The notes: generated from the sequence alone by a model not told the origin. A DNA stretch of 64,000 nucleotides from Arcobacter vandammei (GCF_016106035.1 NZ_JADKPZ010000013.1:1-64000); one strand, 5' to 3'. Counted from the first letter of the stretch, positions 46,697-56,817 are shown. Numbers and translations: made by a program.

Positions 46697-46949
46697 TCTC
46701 CTCTTTTACTATTTTTATCTCTGGTTCTATATTTTTTACAACTATTGTCCAATCTGCTTCATTGAATTTTAGTGAATTCATAAGGGTAAATTTATTTTCA
46801 TAAATAAAATCTGCAACTTTTTGAATATGGGAAAAATCTCCTATTTCAAATAAAAAGATAAAAACTTCTTCTTTATTAGATTTTTTTAGAGTTTCCAACA
46901 TTTTTTCATAAAAATCATCTTTTAGATGTCTTAAATCTACTCTTATCAT
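46677..46949 (-). CDS. Non-canonical Complex I subunit in the NuoE position (Cj1575-like)
   Basis: This 90-residue acidic protein takes the place of NuoE. It lacks the four Cys of the NuoE 2Fe-2S cluster. It corresponds in place and size to Cj1575c. Its ATG overlaps the nuoD stop by 4 bases. It may form a docking part for a carrier other than NADH, which is inference. Confidence 0.78.
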   Translation of the reverse strand: MIRVDLRHLKDDFYEKMLETLKKSNKEEVFIFLFEIGDFSHIQKVADFIYENKFTLMNSLKFNEADWTIVVKNIEPEIKIVKEEIENEES

Positions 46950-48172
46950 CTATCTATCTCACCAAAAACTATATTTAAATTTCCAATTATGGTAACCACA
47001 TCAGCCAACTGGCAACCAATTAAAAGTTCTTCAAGTAAAGCTGTATGAAAAAAGCTAGGAGCTCTAGCTTTTAGCCTATATGGATACTGTGTCCCATCGC
47101 TTTTTATATAAAATCCAAGCTCTCCTTTTGGAGATTCAGTTGCCACATAAACTTCTCCAACAGGTGGACGAAGCCCTTGAGTAACCAGTACAAAATGTTG
47201 CATTAAAGAGTAGTTTTGAGTCATAACATCTTCTTTTGTAGGGCTTATATATCGTGGGTCATTTGTCATTAATTGACTTGTTGTTTCATAATATTTTGGA
47301 AAAACTTGCTCTATTATTTTTATTGACTCTTTCATCTCTTCTATACAAAGCCTATATCTTCCATAAGAATCACAAGTTTTTGAAATAGGAACTTCAAAAT
47401 CAAGTTCATTGTATATACTATAAGGCATCTCTTTTCTTAAATCCCATTTTATACCGCTTCCTCTTAGAGCAACACCAGAAACTGCAAATTCATAGGCTAA
47501 CTCTTCTGAAATCACTCCAACATTTTCGAGTCTCATTCTCCAAATTCTATTTTCATTTAGTAATTTTTCATAATTATCTATCTCTTTTTTGAGATTATTT
47601 AAAAATATTGTGCAGTTTTCTATCCAGTTTTTTGGTAAATCCAAAGGAACTCCACCAATTCTAATAGCACTATGAGTAAGTCTAGCACCACAATAATCTT
47701 CTATTAAATCAAGTGCATACTCTCTTTCTCTAAAGCAGTACAAAAACATAGACATAGCTCCAACATCAAGAGCATGAGTTGCCAACCAAAATAGATGTGA
47801 AACCACTCTATTTAATTCTAGTAAAATAACTCTAATGCACTCTGCTCGTCTTGGAATCTCTAAGCCTAAAAGCTCTTCAACAGCCTTTGCATAAGCATAG
47901 TTATTTGATGTTGCTGCTATATAATCCATTCTATCTGTTGTTGGTAAGAACTCATTGTAAATCATATTTTCGGCCATCTTTTCCATACCACGATGTAAAT
48001 ATCCAATCATAGGAGTAGATTTTATAACCTCTTCTCCTTGAAGTTCTAGCACAAGTCTTAGCTGACCGTGAGCAGATGGGTGCTGTGGTCCAAAATTTAC
48101 ACTCATTGTGTTATCTTCTCTTTGAAAGTGGATATTTTCAAAAAAAGGTTTAAGTCTATTAGGAGTTTGCAT
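46946..48172 (-). CDS. nuoD: NADH-quinone oxidoreductase subunit D
   Basis: A 408-residue subunit related to the large hydrogenase subunit. It has [56 protein letters not shown] and the C-terminal [37 protein letters not shown] region with its key Asp and Arg. It lies back to back with nuoC. Confidence 0.97.
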   Translation of the reverse strand: MQTPNRLKPFFENIHFQREDNTMSVNFGPQHPSAHGQLRLVLELQGEEVIKSTPMIGYLHRGMEKMAENMIYNEFLPTTDRMDYIAATSNNYAYAKAVEELLGLEIPRRAECIRVILLELNRVVSHLFWLATHALDVGAMSMFLYCFREREYALDLIEDYCGARLTHSAIRIGGVPLDLPKNWIENCTIFLNNLKKEIDNYEKLLNENRIWRMRLENVGVISEELAYEFAVSGVALRGSGIKWDLRKEMPYSIYNELDFEVPISKTCDSYGRYRLCIEEMKESIKIIEQVFPKYYETTSQLMTNDPRYISPTKEDVMTQNYSLMQHFVLVTQGLRPPVGEVYVATESPKGELGFYIKSDGTQYPYRLKARAPSFFHTALLEELLIGCQLADVVTIIGNLNIVFGEIDR

Positions 48173-48963
48173 TATTTTCTCTTCTCCAAAGTTTTTGTTT
48201 TGTTTGGGTCTAATTTTGTTACAAGTTTTTGATTATCTTCTTGATATTTAATATCTGTATTTTGTGTTGTTTCTTCAAATCCAAAAGGAACTTCATGACC
48301 AAGCCTTGCAAATCTTGTAGTATCATATCTATCAATACTAGCACTATCCCTGATTTCAGGTCCTATAATATCTCTTGCATTTTTTCCAAAAATTTTATCA
48401 ACTTCATACCAAGCTGCTGCTTCATCTCCTTGAAGTGGATAAGATTTTTTAAGTGGGTGGTCATACCAATCATCTGGCATTAAAAGTCTTTTTAAATTTG
48501 GATGATTTATAAATTTAACTCCAAACATATCATAAGCTTCTCTTTCACTCCAGTTTGCACTTTTAAAAAGTTTTGTAACAGACTCTATATTTTCATCTTT
48601 TAAAATAGTAGTTTTTACTCTTACTCTTTTTCTTTTTTGTGTAGAAAGAAGCTCATAAAAAACCTCAAAAGAGTTTTTTTGTGCCAAATAATCAATACAA
48701 GATAGTTCAATTAGCATATTGTATTCAAGATTTTTTAGCTCTTTTAAAAGATTTGTAATTTCATTTTTATTTATCTCTAAAACTAAATGAGTGTGACAAA
48801 TATATGCTTTTTCTATTTTTGATACATTTTCTAAAATAGCTAAATCTTTTGCAAAAATAGTGTCGCTATCTACATCAAAAGTCTCTTGTGTTGGGCTTAC
48901 AAAAAATCTATCATTATAATAAGATTTTTTTTGTACATCACTTTTATTTCGATACTCTCTCAT
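48172..48963 (-). CDS. nuoC: NADH-quinone oxidoreductase subunit C
   Basis: A 263-residue 30-kDa-type subunit. The hallmark [29 protein letters not shown] is found near residues 137-165 (given here as [11 protein letters not shown] and [10 protein letters not shown]), followed by [11 protein letters not shown]. The C-terminal 70 residues are a lineage-specific extension. It overlaps nuoB by 4 bases. Confidence 0.95.
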   Translation of the reverse strand: MREYRNKSDVQKKSYYNDRFFVSPTQETFDVDSDTIFAKDLAILENVSKIEKAYICHTHLVLEINKNEITNLLKELKNLEYNMLIELSCIDYLAQKNSFEVFYELLSTQKRKRVRVKTTILKDENIESVTKLFKSANWSEREAYDMFGVKFINHPNLKRLLMPDDWYDHPLKKSYPLQGDEAAAWYEVDKIFGKNARDIIGPEIRDSASIDRYDTTRFARLGHEVPFGFEETTQNTDIKYQEDNQKLVTKLDPNKTKTLEKRK

Positions 48964-49469
48964 ATTAATCTCTTATTTTTTATATTTCTAAAAATTGACT
49001 CTTTTCTTATCTTTTGTTGTAACATCATTAAAGCATACTGCAATGTTTCAGGTCGTGGGGCACATCCTGGAAGATAAATATCAACAGGAATAATTCTATC
49101 TGCTCCTTGAACTGTTGCATAAGTATTAAACATTCCACCAGTATTTGCACAAGAACCCATAGATATAACCCATTTAGGATCAGGCATTTGGTCATATAAT
49201 CTTCTTAAAAACTCAGCATGTTTTTTTGTTAGAGTTCCTGCAATTATTAAAACATCAGATTGCCTAGGACTTGCTCTAAAAATTGTTCCAAATCTATCAA
49301 AATCATATCTTGAACCACCAGTTGCCATCATCTCAATAGCACAACAAGCAAGTCCATAAGTCATTGGCCAAAGTGAGTTACTTCTTCCAAAATTAACTAT
49401 TTTATCAATAGTTGTTAATTTTATTGCAGCTCCACTATCTTGAAAATAGTTTATTTTATGCTGTGCCAC
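48960..49469 (-). CDS. nuoB: NADH-quinone oxidoreductase subunit B
   Basis: A 169-residue subunit that binds cluster N2. The Cys ligands lie in [21 protein letters not shown] and [10 protein letters not shown] place the start at a GTG (49469) with GGAG seven bases before it, which gives the N-terminus AQHKINYF as in Campylobacter NuoB. Longer frames would run 28 codons into nuoA without a match. It overlaps nuoA by 19 bases. Confidence 0.95.
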   Translation of the reverse strand: MAQHKINYFQDSGAAIKLTTIDKIVNFGRSNSLWPMTYGLACCAIEMMATGGSRYDFDRFGTIFRASPRQSDVLIIAGTLTKKHAEFLRRLYDQMPDPKWVISMGSCANTGGMFNTYATVQGADRIIPVDIYLPGCAPRPETLQYALMMLQQKIRKESIFRNIKNKRLI

Positions 49470-49840
49470 TCTAAAGCTCCTTTTTTCCATGCATATAAAA
49501 ATCCAATTGCTAAAATTAGTAAAAACATAAGCATCTCTATAAATCCAAACCAAGCTAAGGCTTTAAAATTTATTGCCCATGGAAACATAAAAATAATCTC
49601 AACATCAAAAAGAATAAATAAAAGTGCAACTAAATAAAATTGTGTTGAGATTTTATTTGGTTGTTTTGTAACTTCAACTCCACATTCATAAATTGTTGTT
49701 TTAAGTTTTTCAGTGTTTAGTCTTGCTATTTTTCTGCTTATAAATCTTGATGCTGCCAAAGATATACCAAAAATTGTAAAACTTAAAATAAACATCATAA
49801 AAGCACCAAAATATGGATGTGCAAAATCTATATGTGTCAT
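49451..49840 (-). CDS. nuoA: NADH-quinone oxidoreductase subunit A
   Basis: A 129-residue, three-span subunit. Conserved parts are [31 protein letters not shown] (here YECG and [14 protein letters not shown]), with the known Cys/Glu loop. AGGTAG precedes the ATG. It stands 9 bases after the AAA+ gene, so the nuo operon may be read from the promoter of that gene. Confidence 0.96.
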   Translation of the reverse strand: MTHIDFAHPYFGAFMMFILSFTIFGISLAASRFISRKIARLNTEKLKTTIYECGVEVTKQPNKISTQFYLVALLFILFDVEIIFMFPWAINFKALAWFGFIEMLMFLLILAIGFLYAWKKGALEWHSIK

Positions 49841-49849
49841 AATCTACCT

Positions 49850-51583
49850 CTAAAAAAATCCAACTTTGTTTTCACTATCAAACTGCCCTTTTTTCTCTTT
49901 ACTTATCTGTTCTTCAAAATCACTTAATTTAAAAATTGCATCTTCTAAAACGGCAAGTTTATAGGCAGTATTTTTTATAACTAGTTCTATTTGCCCACCT
50001 GTTAGTTCATATTTTGCAATTTTTTCTATATCAAAACCATCTTCTAAAGGTAAAGAACTAGGAAGAAGTTTTTTCCATAAAGCAACTCTTTGTTCAAAAT
50101 TTGGTTTTAAAAACTCAATTTTATAGTTAAATCTTCTTGAAAATGCTTTATCAAGATTTTCAAGCAAGTTTGTTGTAGCTATTAAAATCCCATCAAACTT
50201 CTCTATTTGTTCTAAAAATATATTTTGCATTTGATTATGCATTTTATCAGCACTACTTCCAGTTCCAGAGCTTCTTGAACTTAAAAACTGATCAGCTTCA
50301 TTTAGAAGAAGTACAGGTTCACTTTTTGTTTGCTCTTTTATCTCATTGTACTTATCAAAAATATTTCGTACATTTTTTTCGCTTTCGCCTATATACATAG
50401 ATAAAATTTTTGAACAATCAAAGCTTAAAACATCTTTTTTAAGAGATTTTGCAAGAGCAAGAGCAGTTAAAGTTTTTCCCGTTCCAGCAACTCCATAAAA
50501 AATTATTTTTGCATCAATTCCTCTTTTTTTATCTTTTATTCCCCAAAGTTTTAATCTATTTATTACATTTTTATCAACTTGTTTTAGAAGATTATCCAAG
50601 GTTTCTTTAGTTTTTGAAGCTAAAACAACATCATCTAAAGTTTTTGTAGTGCTAGTTAGCTCAAAAATATCTTGATCTTTTATTATGCTTTCTAGTTTGA
50701 TTTTTGCAACTGTTGAGCCTTTTTTTGTTGGATGAGAGATTTTATATAAAACTTCATCTGGAATATAAAAATTTCTATTTATTCCACCAAAAGGAGTTAA
50801 AACTTCATCATAATCTATTAAATTTTTTGAAATTAGAGTTGAACTCTCTTCTAGTAAACTTCTATATTTTATCTTTTCATAGTCATCATTTGAGATTAAA
50901 TCTATTAGATAGTTCATCTCTCTAAGTGTTCCATCTCCTCCACTATATTCTTCTTTTAAAAGAGCTAGAAATAGAGTTTGCTCTTGAATACTTAGATTAT
51001 TATCTTTAAAAAAGTCTTCTATCATAATTGGGTTTGTTGTAGCATTTAATCTATCTTTTATTCTATTTTCCAATAAAGCTTGTTTTGTCTTTAATCTATT
51101 AAAACTAGGACTATTTGCATCAAAATTTCTTTTTACAATATTTAGTTGTTGAGCTAAATCTATTTTTAAAAATTGGTCTTGTAAATACTCTAAGTGGTCA
51201 CCATAATTCTTAATTTCAGGCAAAATAAAATCACTACTACCACTTTCTAGCATTTTTAAATATGAGCTTGAAAGTGTTACATTTGAGTTGATTAACTCTA
51301 ATTTTGAAGCTTCATTTAATTTAACTTGGTCAAAAGATGCCTGTATTAACCAACCATATTCCAAAAGAGATTTTATAATATCAAGTTTTTCTAAATGCTC
51401 ATATTTTTCAACACTATAAAATTGCCCTAAAATATCAATTACATTTAAAATATCTCTTCCATTTATGTACTCTTTTGATAAGTATTGTAATATTCTTGCT
51501 TCATCAACTGTACATTTTAGTTGTTCATAAAACTTTGTTTTTTCTATGTTTTTTGCTTTTAAAAACTCAATTACTTCTAACAT
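49850..51583 (-). CDS. AAA+ ATPase preceding the nuo operon
   Basis: This 577-residue protein has an unrecognised helical N-terminal half and a classical AAA+ domain in the second half: Walker A GVAGTGKT (364-371), Walker B LLLNEAD (428-431, with Asn in place of the first Asp), a sensor-1 ATTN, and arginine-finger SRRF. Sensor 2 region GGQIELVI follows. It resembles remodelling ATPases of the FtsH/katanin type without a protease domain. GAGG precedes the ATG. It is the first gene in front of nuoA; a role in Complex I assembly is possible but rests only on position. Confidence 0.85.
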   Translation of the reverse strand: MLEVIEFLKAKNIEKTKFYEQLKCTVDEARILQYLSKEYINGRDILNVIDILGQFYSVEKYEHLEKLDIIKSLLEYGWLIQASFDQVKLNEASKLELINSNVTLSSSYLKMLESGSSDFILPEIKNYGDHLEYLQDQFLKIDLAQQLNIVKRNFDANSPSFNRLKTKQALLENRIKDRLNATTNPIMIEDFFKDNNLSIQEQTLFLALLKEEYSGGDGTLREMNYLIDLISNDDYEKIKYRSLLEESSTLISKNLIDYDEVLTPFGGINRNFYIPDEVLYKISHPTKKGSTVAKIKLESIIKDQDIFELTSTTKTLDDVVLASKTKETLDNLLKQVDKNVINRLKLWGIKDKKRGIDAKIIFYGVAGTGKTLTALALAKSLKKDVLSFDCSKILSMYIGESEKNVRNIFDKYNEIKEQTKSEPVLLLNEADQFLSSRSSGTGSSADKMHNQMQNIFLEQIEKFDGILIATTNLLENLDKAFSRRFNYKIEFLKPNFEQRVALWKKLLPSSLPLEDGFDIEKIAKYELTGGQIELVIKNTAYKLAVLEDAIFKLSDFEEQISKEKKGQFDSENKVGFF

Positions 51584-51701
51584 TTATCCTCAAAAATTTA
51601 TATTTATCTTTATATATTATCTTTTTATCTCTTAACTGCAAATGAATAAAAAAATGATAAAATAGTCTCCTTTCAAATAACTAAGAGATAAAAGAGGTAA
51701 A

Positions 51702-52310
51702 ATGACTAGAATTTTAAAACCACTAACCCTTGCTTTTATGCTACTTTTTTTAGGTGCTTGTTCTAATACAAAGATAATTGAAGCAGTTGGAAATGAGCAA
51801 GAAGTTGCAAATGAGTGTAGAAATCAAAACTTCAATGTGGAGCTTGATTGTTATGATTTAATTGCACATAAAAATAGTTTTGCACAACTAAGATTAGGAA
51901 TAAATGCAAAGTATAATGGTAATTTTGTAGAGGCTATAAATAGATATGAAATTGCAAAAAAACAGAAAAATTTTTATGCAAATGCTTTAATTGCTGATTT
52001 ATATATAAATGGTTTTGGTGTTGAAATGGATGAAAATAAAGCTATTTCACTTTTAAAAGATACAAGAAAATTAGACCCTATAGCAGCTTATAAGTTATCT
52101 CAATTTTATTTAAGAGATGGTGATATTAGTGATGCTATTGAACTTTTAGAATTTGCAGGAGAAAATGGTGTAAAAGATGCACAAAATCAGTTACAAATTT
52201 TATACTCAAACTCTCAATATATTGACCCAGATTTTGAAAAAACTACATATTGGCAATCAAAATTTAATGAAAACAATAAAGACTTTATAAAAGAAATTTA
52301 TGGAAGATAG
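51702..52310 (+). CDS. Sel1-like repeat lipoprotein, first of two
   Basis: This 202-residue protein has a lipoprotein signal with lipobox LGAC (Cys near 20). The mature part holds Sel1/TPR-like helices (FAQLRLGINAKYNGNFVEAINRYEIAKK, NALIADLYINGFGVEMDENKAISLL). It should be attached to a membrane facing the periplasm. It is one base before a paralogue of similar size and order. The partner proteins are unknown. Confidence 0.82.
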   Translation: MTRILKPLTLAFMLLFLGACSNTKIIEAVGNEQEVANECRNQNFNVELDCYDLIAHKNSFAQLRLGINAKYNGNFVEAINRYEIAKKQKNFYANALIADLYINGFGVEMDENKAISLLKDTRKLDPIAAYKLSQFYLRDGDISDAIELLEFAGENGVKDAQNQLQILYSNSQYIDPDFEKTTYWQSKFNENNKDFIKEIYGR

Positions 52311-52952
52311 ATGAAAAAACAGATTTTAATCTCGACAATATTGGCTTTTATTTTTAGTGCTTGTTCTATGAAAATGCCTGAAATGTTAAGCTTTGGCTCA
52401 AGTTCTAACTATGATGAGCCTTTAAAAGAGGCAAATATTTGCCAAAAATTAGAAAAAGATAATGAAAAATTAGCTTGTTATAGAAAAATAGAGAATACAA
52501 ACTCTTTTGCACAAATTAGATTAGGTACACATTATGCTGATAAAAAAGATTATGTGAATGCTTTAAAATATTTAAATATGGCAAAGAAAAATGAGAATAT
52601 TTATGCAAATTTACCAATATCATTTTTATATTATAAAGGTGATGGTGTAAATAAAGATATAAATAGATCCTTTGAACTTCTAAATGAAGCAAGTAGTGTA
52701 GATCCTGTTGCTGCTTATCAACTATCAAGATTTTATCTTCAAGGTATAAATACAAAAGTTGATGTAGAAAAAGGAATGGAACTTCTTCTTTTTTCAGGAG
52801 AAAAAGGTGTTAGACAAGCTCAAGATATGCTTGTAAATATCTATAAAACAGGTCTTTTTGATCAGCCAAAAGATGGTGTAAAATATAATTTTTGGTTAAA
52901 AAAGCTTAATGATAATATAGAAGATAATAACCATAAAATATATGTTTTGTAA
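52311..52952 (+). CDS. Sel1-like repeat lipoprotein, second of two
   Basis: This 213-residue protein is a paralogue of its neighbour: lipobox FSAC, then NSFAQIRLGTHYADKKDYVNALKYL, YKGDGVNKDINRSFELL and PVAAYQLSRFYLQG. The shared order of motifs (a short Cys-containing start, NSFAQ, then Sel1 units) shows an old tandem duplication. It begins directly after the stop of the first gene. Confidence 0.82.
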   Translation: MKKQILISTILAFIFSACSMKMPEMLSFGSSSNYDEPLKEANICQKLEKDNEKLACYRKIENTNSFAQIRLGTHYADKKDYVNALKYLNMAKKNENIYANLPISFLYYKGDGVNKDINRSFELLNEASSVDPVAAYQLSRFYLQGINTKVDVEKGMELLLFSGEKGVRQAQDMLVNIYKTGLFDQPKDGVKYNFWLKKLNDNIEDNNHKIYVL

Positions 52953-52994
52953 TTTTTAAATAAGGTCGCTAATTCTATTTAAAAAGAAACAAAG

Positions 52995-54626
52995 ATGAAA
53001 AATAATATTTTTTCTGGTCTAACTGTTGGAATAATAGCTTTGCCATTATCTATGGCATTAGCTATTGCAACAGGAGTTCCCCCACAACTAGGTCTTTATA
53101 CAGCAATCATTGCAGGTATTTTTGCAGCTATTTTTGGAAGTAGTAAGGTAAATATTTCTGGACCAACTGCTGCTTTTATAGTAATTTTAATCCCAATAGT
53201 TCAAGAGTTTGGAATAAGTGGTCTTCTTTTATGTGGGCTTATGTCAGGAGTCATATTAATCCTTGTAGGACTTTTGAAGCTTGGAAATTTAATAGAGCTA
53301 GTTCCATATCCAGTTACTGTTGGATTTACATCAGGAATTGCAGTTGTAATTGCAACTTTTCAAATAAAAGATTTTTTTGGACTTACAATAGAGAATTTTA
53401 GTGGATCTTATATTGATAAAATAGTGCTTCTTGCACAAAATTTTAATACTTTTAATATCTATGAATTTTTGACAGCTAGTGTTACTTTATTGATTCTTGT
53501 TTTTTGGAGAAAAACAAAAAGTAAAATTCCTTCTGCTTTAATTGCCTTAGGTCTTGTATCTTTATTTGTAGCATATTTTAACCACAAATTTGGATTAAAT
53601 ATCTCTACAATAAATTCTACATTTTCTTATGATATAAATGGAGTTAGTGGAAATGGAATTCCTCCTATTCCTTTACAATTTTCTTTGCCTTGGGAGTTTT
53701 TAAAACCCGAAGAGATAAATATTGATTTGTTTATAAAACTTCTACCACATGCAACAGCAATTGCAATTTTGGGTGCTTTAGAATCGCTATTATGTGCTGT
53801 TATTAGTGATGGAATGACTGGGAAAAAAACAGACCCAAATAAAGAGTTAATAGGGCAGGGAATTACAAATATATTAGTTCCATTTTTTGGAGGAATTCCT
53901 GCAACTGCTGCAATTGCAAGAACTGTTGCAAATATAAATTCTGGAGGAACTTCAAAACTTTCAAGTATAGTTCACTCTTTATTTATTTTGGTTTCAATTT
54001 TATTTATAGCTCCTATTATCTCATATTTACCAATGGCTGGATTATCGGCTCTTTTATTAATGGTTGCTTGGAATATGAGTGAGATTAAACACTTTGTAAA
54101 TATCTTGAAAACAGCACCAAGAGATGATATATATGTTTTACTTATTTGTTTTTCTTTAACTGTTTTAATAGATATGCAAGTTGCTGTTGCAGTTGGAATA
54201 GGTTTAGCTTCTATACTATTTATTAAACGAACTATTGATTTATACTCTATTGAGCTGGTTAGTGAAGATTTAAGTTTACATCCAAATCTACCACAAGATA
54301 TAATAATTTATGATATAAATGGACCTATGTTTTTTGGAGCTGCACAAAAAGCTATGAAAACTCTTTTGAACTCAAACGATAAAAGAGATATTATTATTTT
54401 AAATATGAAAAATGTTTCAATGATTGATATGACGGCTATGGTTGCTTTAAAATCAATAATAGATAGTTTTGAAGCAAAAAATAAGAAGCTAATTTTTTCA
54501 GGATTAAATCAAAGAGTATTAAAAAAACTTGAACGAGCAAAATTTGAATATGTTACAAGTTTTTCAAATATTAATGATTCAATAGAATATGCGAAACATT
54601 TAAAAAATATTTTACATAATAATTAA
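52995..54626 (+). CDS. SulP-family anion transporter
   Basis: This 543-residue protein has about 12-14 membrane spans and a C-terminal STAS domain (about 430-540). SulP markers are GIIALPLSMALAIATGVPPQLGLYTAIIAG (in parts), GPTAAFIVI, and ANIVSGG-type segment ARTVANINSGG. The STAS part has VSMIDMTAMVAL. SulP proteins carry sulfate, bicarbonate or carboxylates; which one applies cannot be told. It has a weak ribosome binding site. Confidence 0.88.
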   Translation: MKNNIFSGLTVGIIALPLSMALAIATGVPPQLGLYTAIIAGIFAAIFGSSKVNISGPTAAFIVILIPIVQEFGISGLLLCGLMSGVILILVGLLKLGNLIELVPYPVTVGFTSGIAVVIATFQIKDFFGLTIENFSGSYIDKIVLLAQNFNTFNIYEFLTASVTLLILVFWRKTKSKIPSALIALGLVSLFVAYFNHKFGLNISTINSTFSYDINGVSGNGIPPIPLQFSLPWEFLKPEEINIDLFIKLLPHATAIAILGALESLLCAVISDGMTGKKTDPNKELIGQGITNILVPFFGGIPATAAIARTVANINSGGTSKLSSIVHSLFILVSILFIAPIISYLPMAGLSALLLMVAWNMSEIKHFVNILKTAPRDDIYVLLICFSLTVLIDMQVAVAVGIGLASILFIKRTIDLYSIELVSEDLSLHPNLPQDIIIYDINGPMFFGAAQKAMKTLLNSNDKRDIIILNMKNVSMIDMTAMVALKSIIDSFEAKNKKLIFSGLNQRVLKKLERAKFEYVTSFSNINDSIEYAKHLKNILHNN

Positions 54627-54704
54627 AAAAATTTGTAAAATTAAATACAAATTAAGAAATATTATAAAATAATGATAATTTATATCAATAAATAGGATTT
54701 ATAA

Positions 54705-56102
54705 ATGGATTACAGAATAGAAAAAGATACAATGGGCGAAATTAAAGTACCTGTAAATAGATATTGGCAGGCACAAACAGAGAGAAGTTTGGAAAACTTT
54801 CCTATTGGTGATGAGAAAATGCCAAAAGAGGTAATTGAAGGTTTTGCATATTTAAAAAAGGCTTGTGCTATTGTAAATAACAAACTAAAAAGACTTGATG
54901 ATGTAAAAACAAAGGCAATTAGCCAAGCTTGTGATGAGATAATTGAAAGAAAACTTTGTGGTGAATTTCCTTTGGTTGTTTGGCAAACAGGTTCAGGAAC
55001 ACAATCAAATATGAATGTAAATGAGGTTGTATCTTCAAGAGCTAGTGAGATTTTGGGAGAAGATTTTAGAGTAAAAAAAGTTGTTCATCCAAATGATGAT
55101 GTAAACAAAGGTCAAAGTTCAAATGATACTTACCCAACTGCTATGAGAGTTGCTTTTGTACTTGATGTACAAAAAAGATTAATTCCAGCAATAAATGTTT
55201 TAAAAGCTACTTTAGAGAAAAAAGTAAAAGAGTTTGAAAATATTGTAAAAATAGGAAGAACTCACCTTCAAGATGCAACTCCTTTAACTTTAGGGCAAGA
55301 GTTTTCAGCTTATGTTGATATGCTTGATAAAGCCTTAGCACAAATTGATGATGCTATGAAATATATGGTTGAACTTGCAATTGGTGGAACTGCTGTTGGA
55401 ACTGGATTAAACTCTCATCCAGATTTTTCACCTATGGTTTGTGAAGTTTTAAATGATTTAACAAAAACAAAATATGCTTTTAAATCTCATCCAAATAAGT
55501 TTCATGCACTAACAGCACACGATGCAGAAGTTGTTTTAAGTGGAGTTTTAAATGCACTTGCTTCAAATTTAATGAAATTTGCAAATGATGTTAGATGGTT
55601 ATCAAGTGGTCCACGATGCGGAATAGGTGAACTAAATATCCCTGAAAATGAACCAGGAAGTTCAATAATGCCAGGAAAAGTAAACCCAACTCAAAGTGAA
55701 GCTATGACAATGGTTGCAGTGCAAGTTATGGGAAATCATACAACTATAAGTGTGGCTGCAAGTCAAGGAAACTTTGAATTAAATGTATTTAAACCTGTAA
55801 TTGCTCTAAATTTACTACAATCAATTAGACTTTTAAGTGATACTATGTTGGCATTTAATGATAATTGTGCAGTTGGAATTGAGCCAAATTTAGGAAATAT
55901 TGATAAATATTTAAAAGATTCACTAATGCTTGTAACGGCACTAAATCCATATATTGGATATGAAAAAGCAGCACTTATAGCAAAAACAGCACATAAAAAT
56001 GGTACAACATTAAAAGAAGAAGCAGTAAAACTTGGAATTTTAAGTGAAGCTGAATTTGACTCTTATGTTAAGCCTGAAAATATGATAAAACCTACTTTAT
56101 AA
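54705..56102 (+). CDS. fumC: Class II fumarate hydratase
   Basis: FumC interconverts fumarate and malate in the citric acid cycle without an iron-sulfur cluster. The 465 residues have [41 protein letters not shown] and the signature [17 protein letters not shown] with catalytic Ser. TAGGA precedes the ATG. A short dyad TGATA-N5-TATCA lies 18 bases before the start and could be a regulator site, but this is weak. Confidence 0.97.
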   Translation: MDYRIEKDTMGEIKVPVNRYWQAQTERSLENFPIGDEKMPKEVIEGFAYLKKACAIVNNKLKRLDDVKTKAISQACDEIIERKLCGEFPLVVWQTGSGTQSNMNVNEVVSSRASEILGEDFRVKKVVHPNDDVNKGQSSNDTYPTAMRVAFVLDVQKRLIPAINVLKATLEKKVKEFENIVKIGRTHLQDATPLTLGQEFSAYVDMLDKALAQIDDAMKYMVELAIGGTAVGTGLNSHPDFSPMVCEVLNDLTKTKYAFKSHPNKFHALTAHDAEVVLSGVLNALASNLMKFANDVRWLSSGPRCGIGELNIPENEPGSSIMPGKVNPTQSEAMTMVAVQVMGNHTTISVAASQGNFELNVFKPVIALNLLQSIRLLSDTMLAFNDNCAVGIEPNLGNIDKYLKDSLMLVTALNPYIGYEKAALIAKTAHKNGTTLKEEAVKLGILSEAEFDSYVKPENMIKPTL

Positions 56103-56114
56103 TTGGAATTGTGA

Positions 56115-56366
56115 TTGAAAGAGTTAGAAAAATATTTTTTAATAAATGAATTTGAAGATGGCTGGGGAATGGATAGTGATTTTATATGCCAAGAGCAACT
56201 TTTTGAGTATTGTGTAGAAGCACTTTTTATTCCTGAGGATAAAATTGATGAGCTAAATATGCTTGATGATGAACTTGAAATTGTATTAAAAGATTTGGAC
56301 TTTGAAGATGCCGATGAAGATTGGTATGTAAATCTTCAAAAGTGTTCAATTGAGAGTAAATTATAA
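56115..56366 (+). CDS. Small acidic protein, unknown
   Basis: This 83-residue protein is very acidic (LNMLDDELEIVLKDLDFEDADEDWYVNLQK). It starts with TTG with GGAA nearby and begins 12 bases after the fumC stop, so it is probably co-transcribed with fumC. I do not recognise a family. The codon use and unbroken frame speak for a real gene. Confidence 0.65.
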   Translation: MKELEKYFLINEFEDGWGMDSDFICQEQLFEYCVEALFIPEDKIDELNMLDDELEIVLKDLDFEDADEDWYVNLQKCSIESKL

Positions 56367-56397
56367 AGTCAAGTAATTTTACAATTGTAATATCTAG

Positions 56398-56421
56398 GAA
56401 CTAAGGCTTTGGCCTTAGTTC
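56398..56421. repeat. Hairpin after the small acidic gene
   Basis: GAACTAAGGC, TTTG, GCCTTAGTTC is a perfect 10-bp stem. It ends the fumC unit and faces the XRE gene. It is followed by an A-run, not a T-run, so it is an atypical terminator at best. Confidence 0.5.
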
Positions 56422-56451
56422 TAAAAAAATAAAAAAGAGAAGTTTGAAAAA

Positions 56452-56703
56452 CTACTCTTCAAAAAACTCTCTTATATCAATATCTAAAACCTTTGAAATT
56501 TTTGCAATATGAGTGATGTTAAAATGATGATTATTTTTCCTAATTTCAGCTCTACCTAAATAAGCACTACCATTTAAGCCAATCTCTAGCGATAACTGAA
56601 GCTGTGTTAAGCCTTTTTCTTCTATAAACTTTTTTACATTTTTTGAGACAATATCCAAAACTTCTTCACTATAAATGTCTAAATCTAAAACTACATTATT
56701 CAA
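56452..56703 (-). CDS. Small XRE-family regulator, paralogue
   Basis: This 83-residue protein matches the regulator at 35431-35682 along its length (KNVKKFIEEKGLTQLQLSLEIGLNGSAYLGRAE, HFNITHIAKISKVLDIDIREFF). I choose the TTG start at 56703, because AGGA lies eight bases before it and the length then equals the paralogue. A longer frame from an ATG at 56790 would read through an AT-rich palindrome. Confidence 0.82.
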   Translation of the reverse strand: MNNVVLDLDIYSEEVLDIVSKNVKKFIEEKGLTQLQLSLEIGLNGSAYLGRAEIRKNNHHFNITHIAKISKVLDIDIREFFEE

Positions 56704-56715
56704 TGATATTTTCCT

Positions 56716-56787
56716 AACGATATATATATCTAAGTTTTGGATAATATAATTTTTGCTAATATTTAGACAACGATATATATATATCGT
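56716..56787. promoter_or_regulatory. Double operator-like region between XRE and the 56818 gene
   Basis: ACGATATATATATATCGT (56770-56787) is a perfect 18-bp palindrome. A partial copy, AACGATATATATATC, lies at 56716-56730. Between them, on the minus strand, are TATATT/TATTAT boxes. The layout suits a self-repressing regulator that also controls the divergent gene at 56818. Confidence 0.5.
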
Positions 56788-56817
56788 CAAATATCTACCT
56801 TTAGTGATTACTACAAA

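Noticed and set aside
54673-54687. TGATA-N5-TATCA dyad before fumC as a Fur box
   Set aside because: Only five bases per arm in very AT-rich DNA; this is expected often by chance and fumC has no other sign of iron control.
56704-56790. ATG at 56790 as the start of the second XRE regulator
   Set aside because: It would place the 18-bp AT-rich palindrome and the promoter region inside the coding part; the TTG at 56703 gives the same length as the paralogue.
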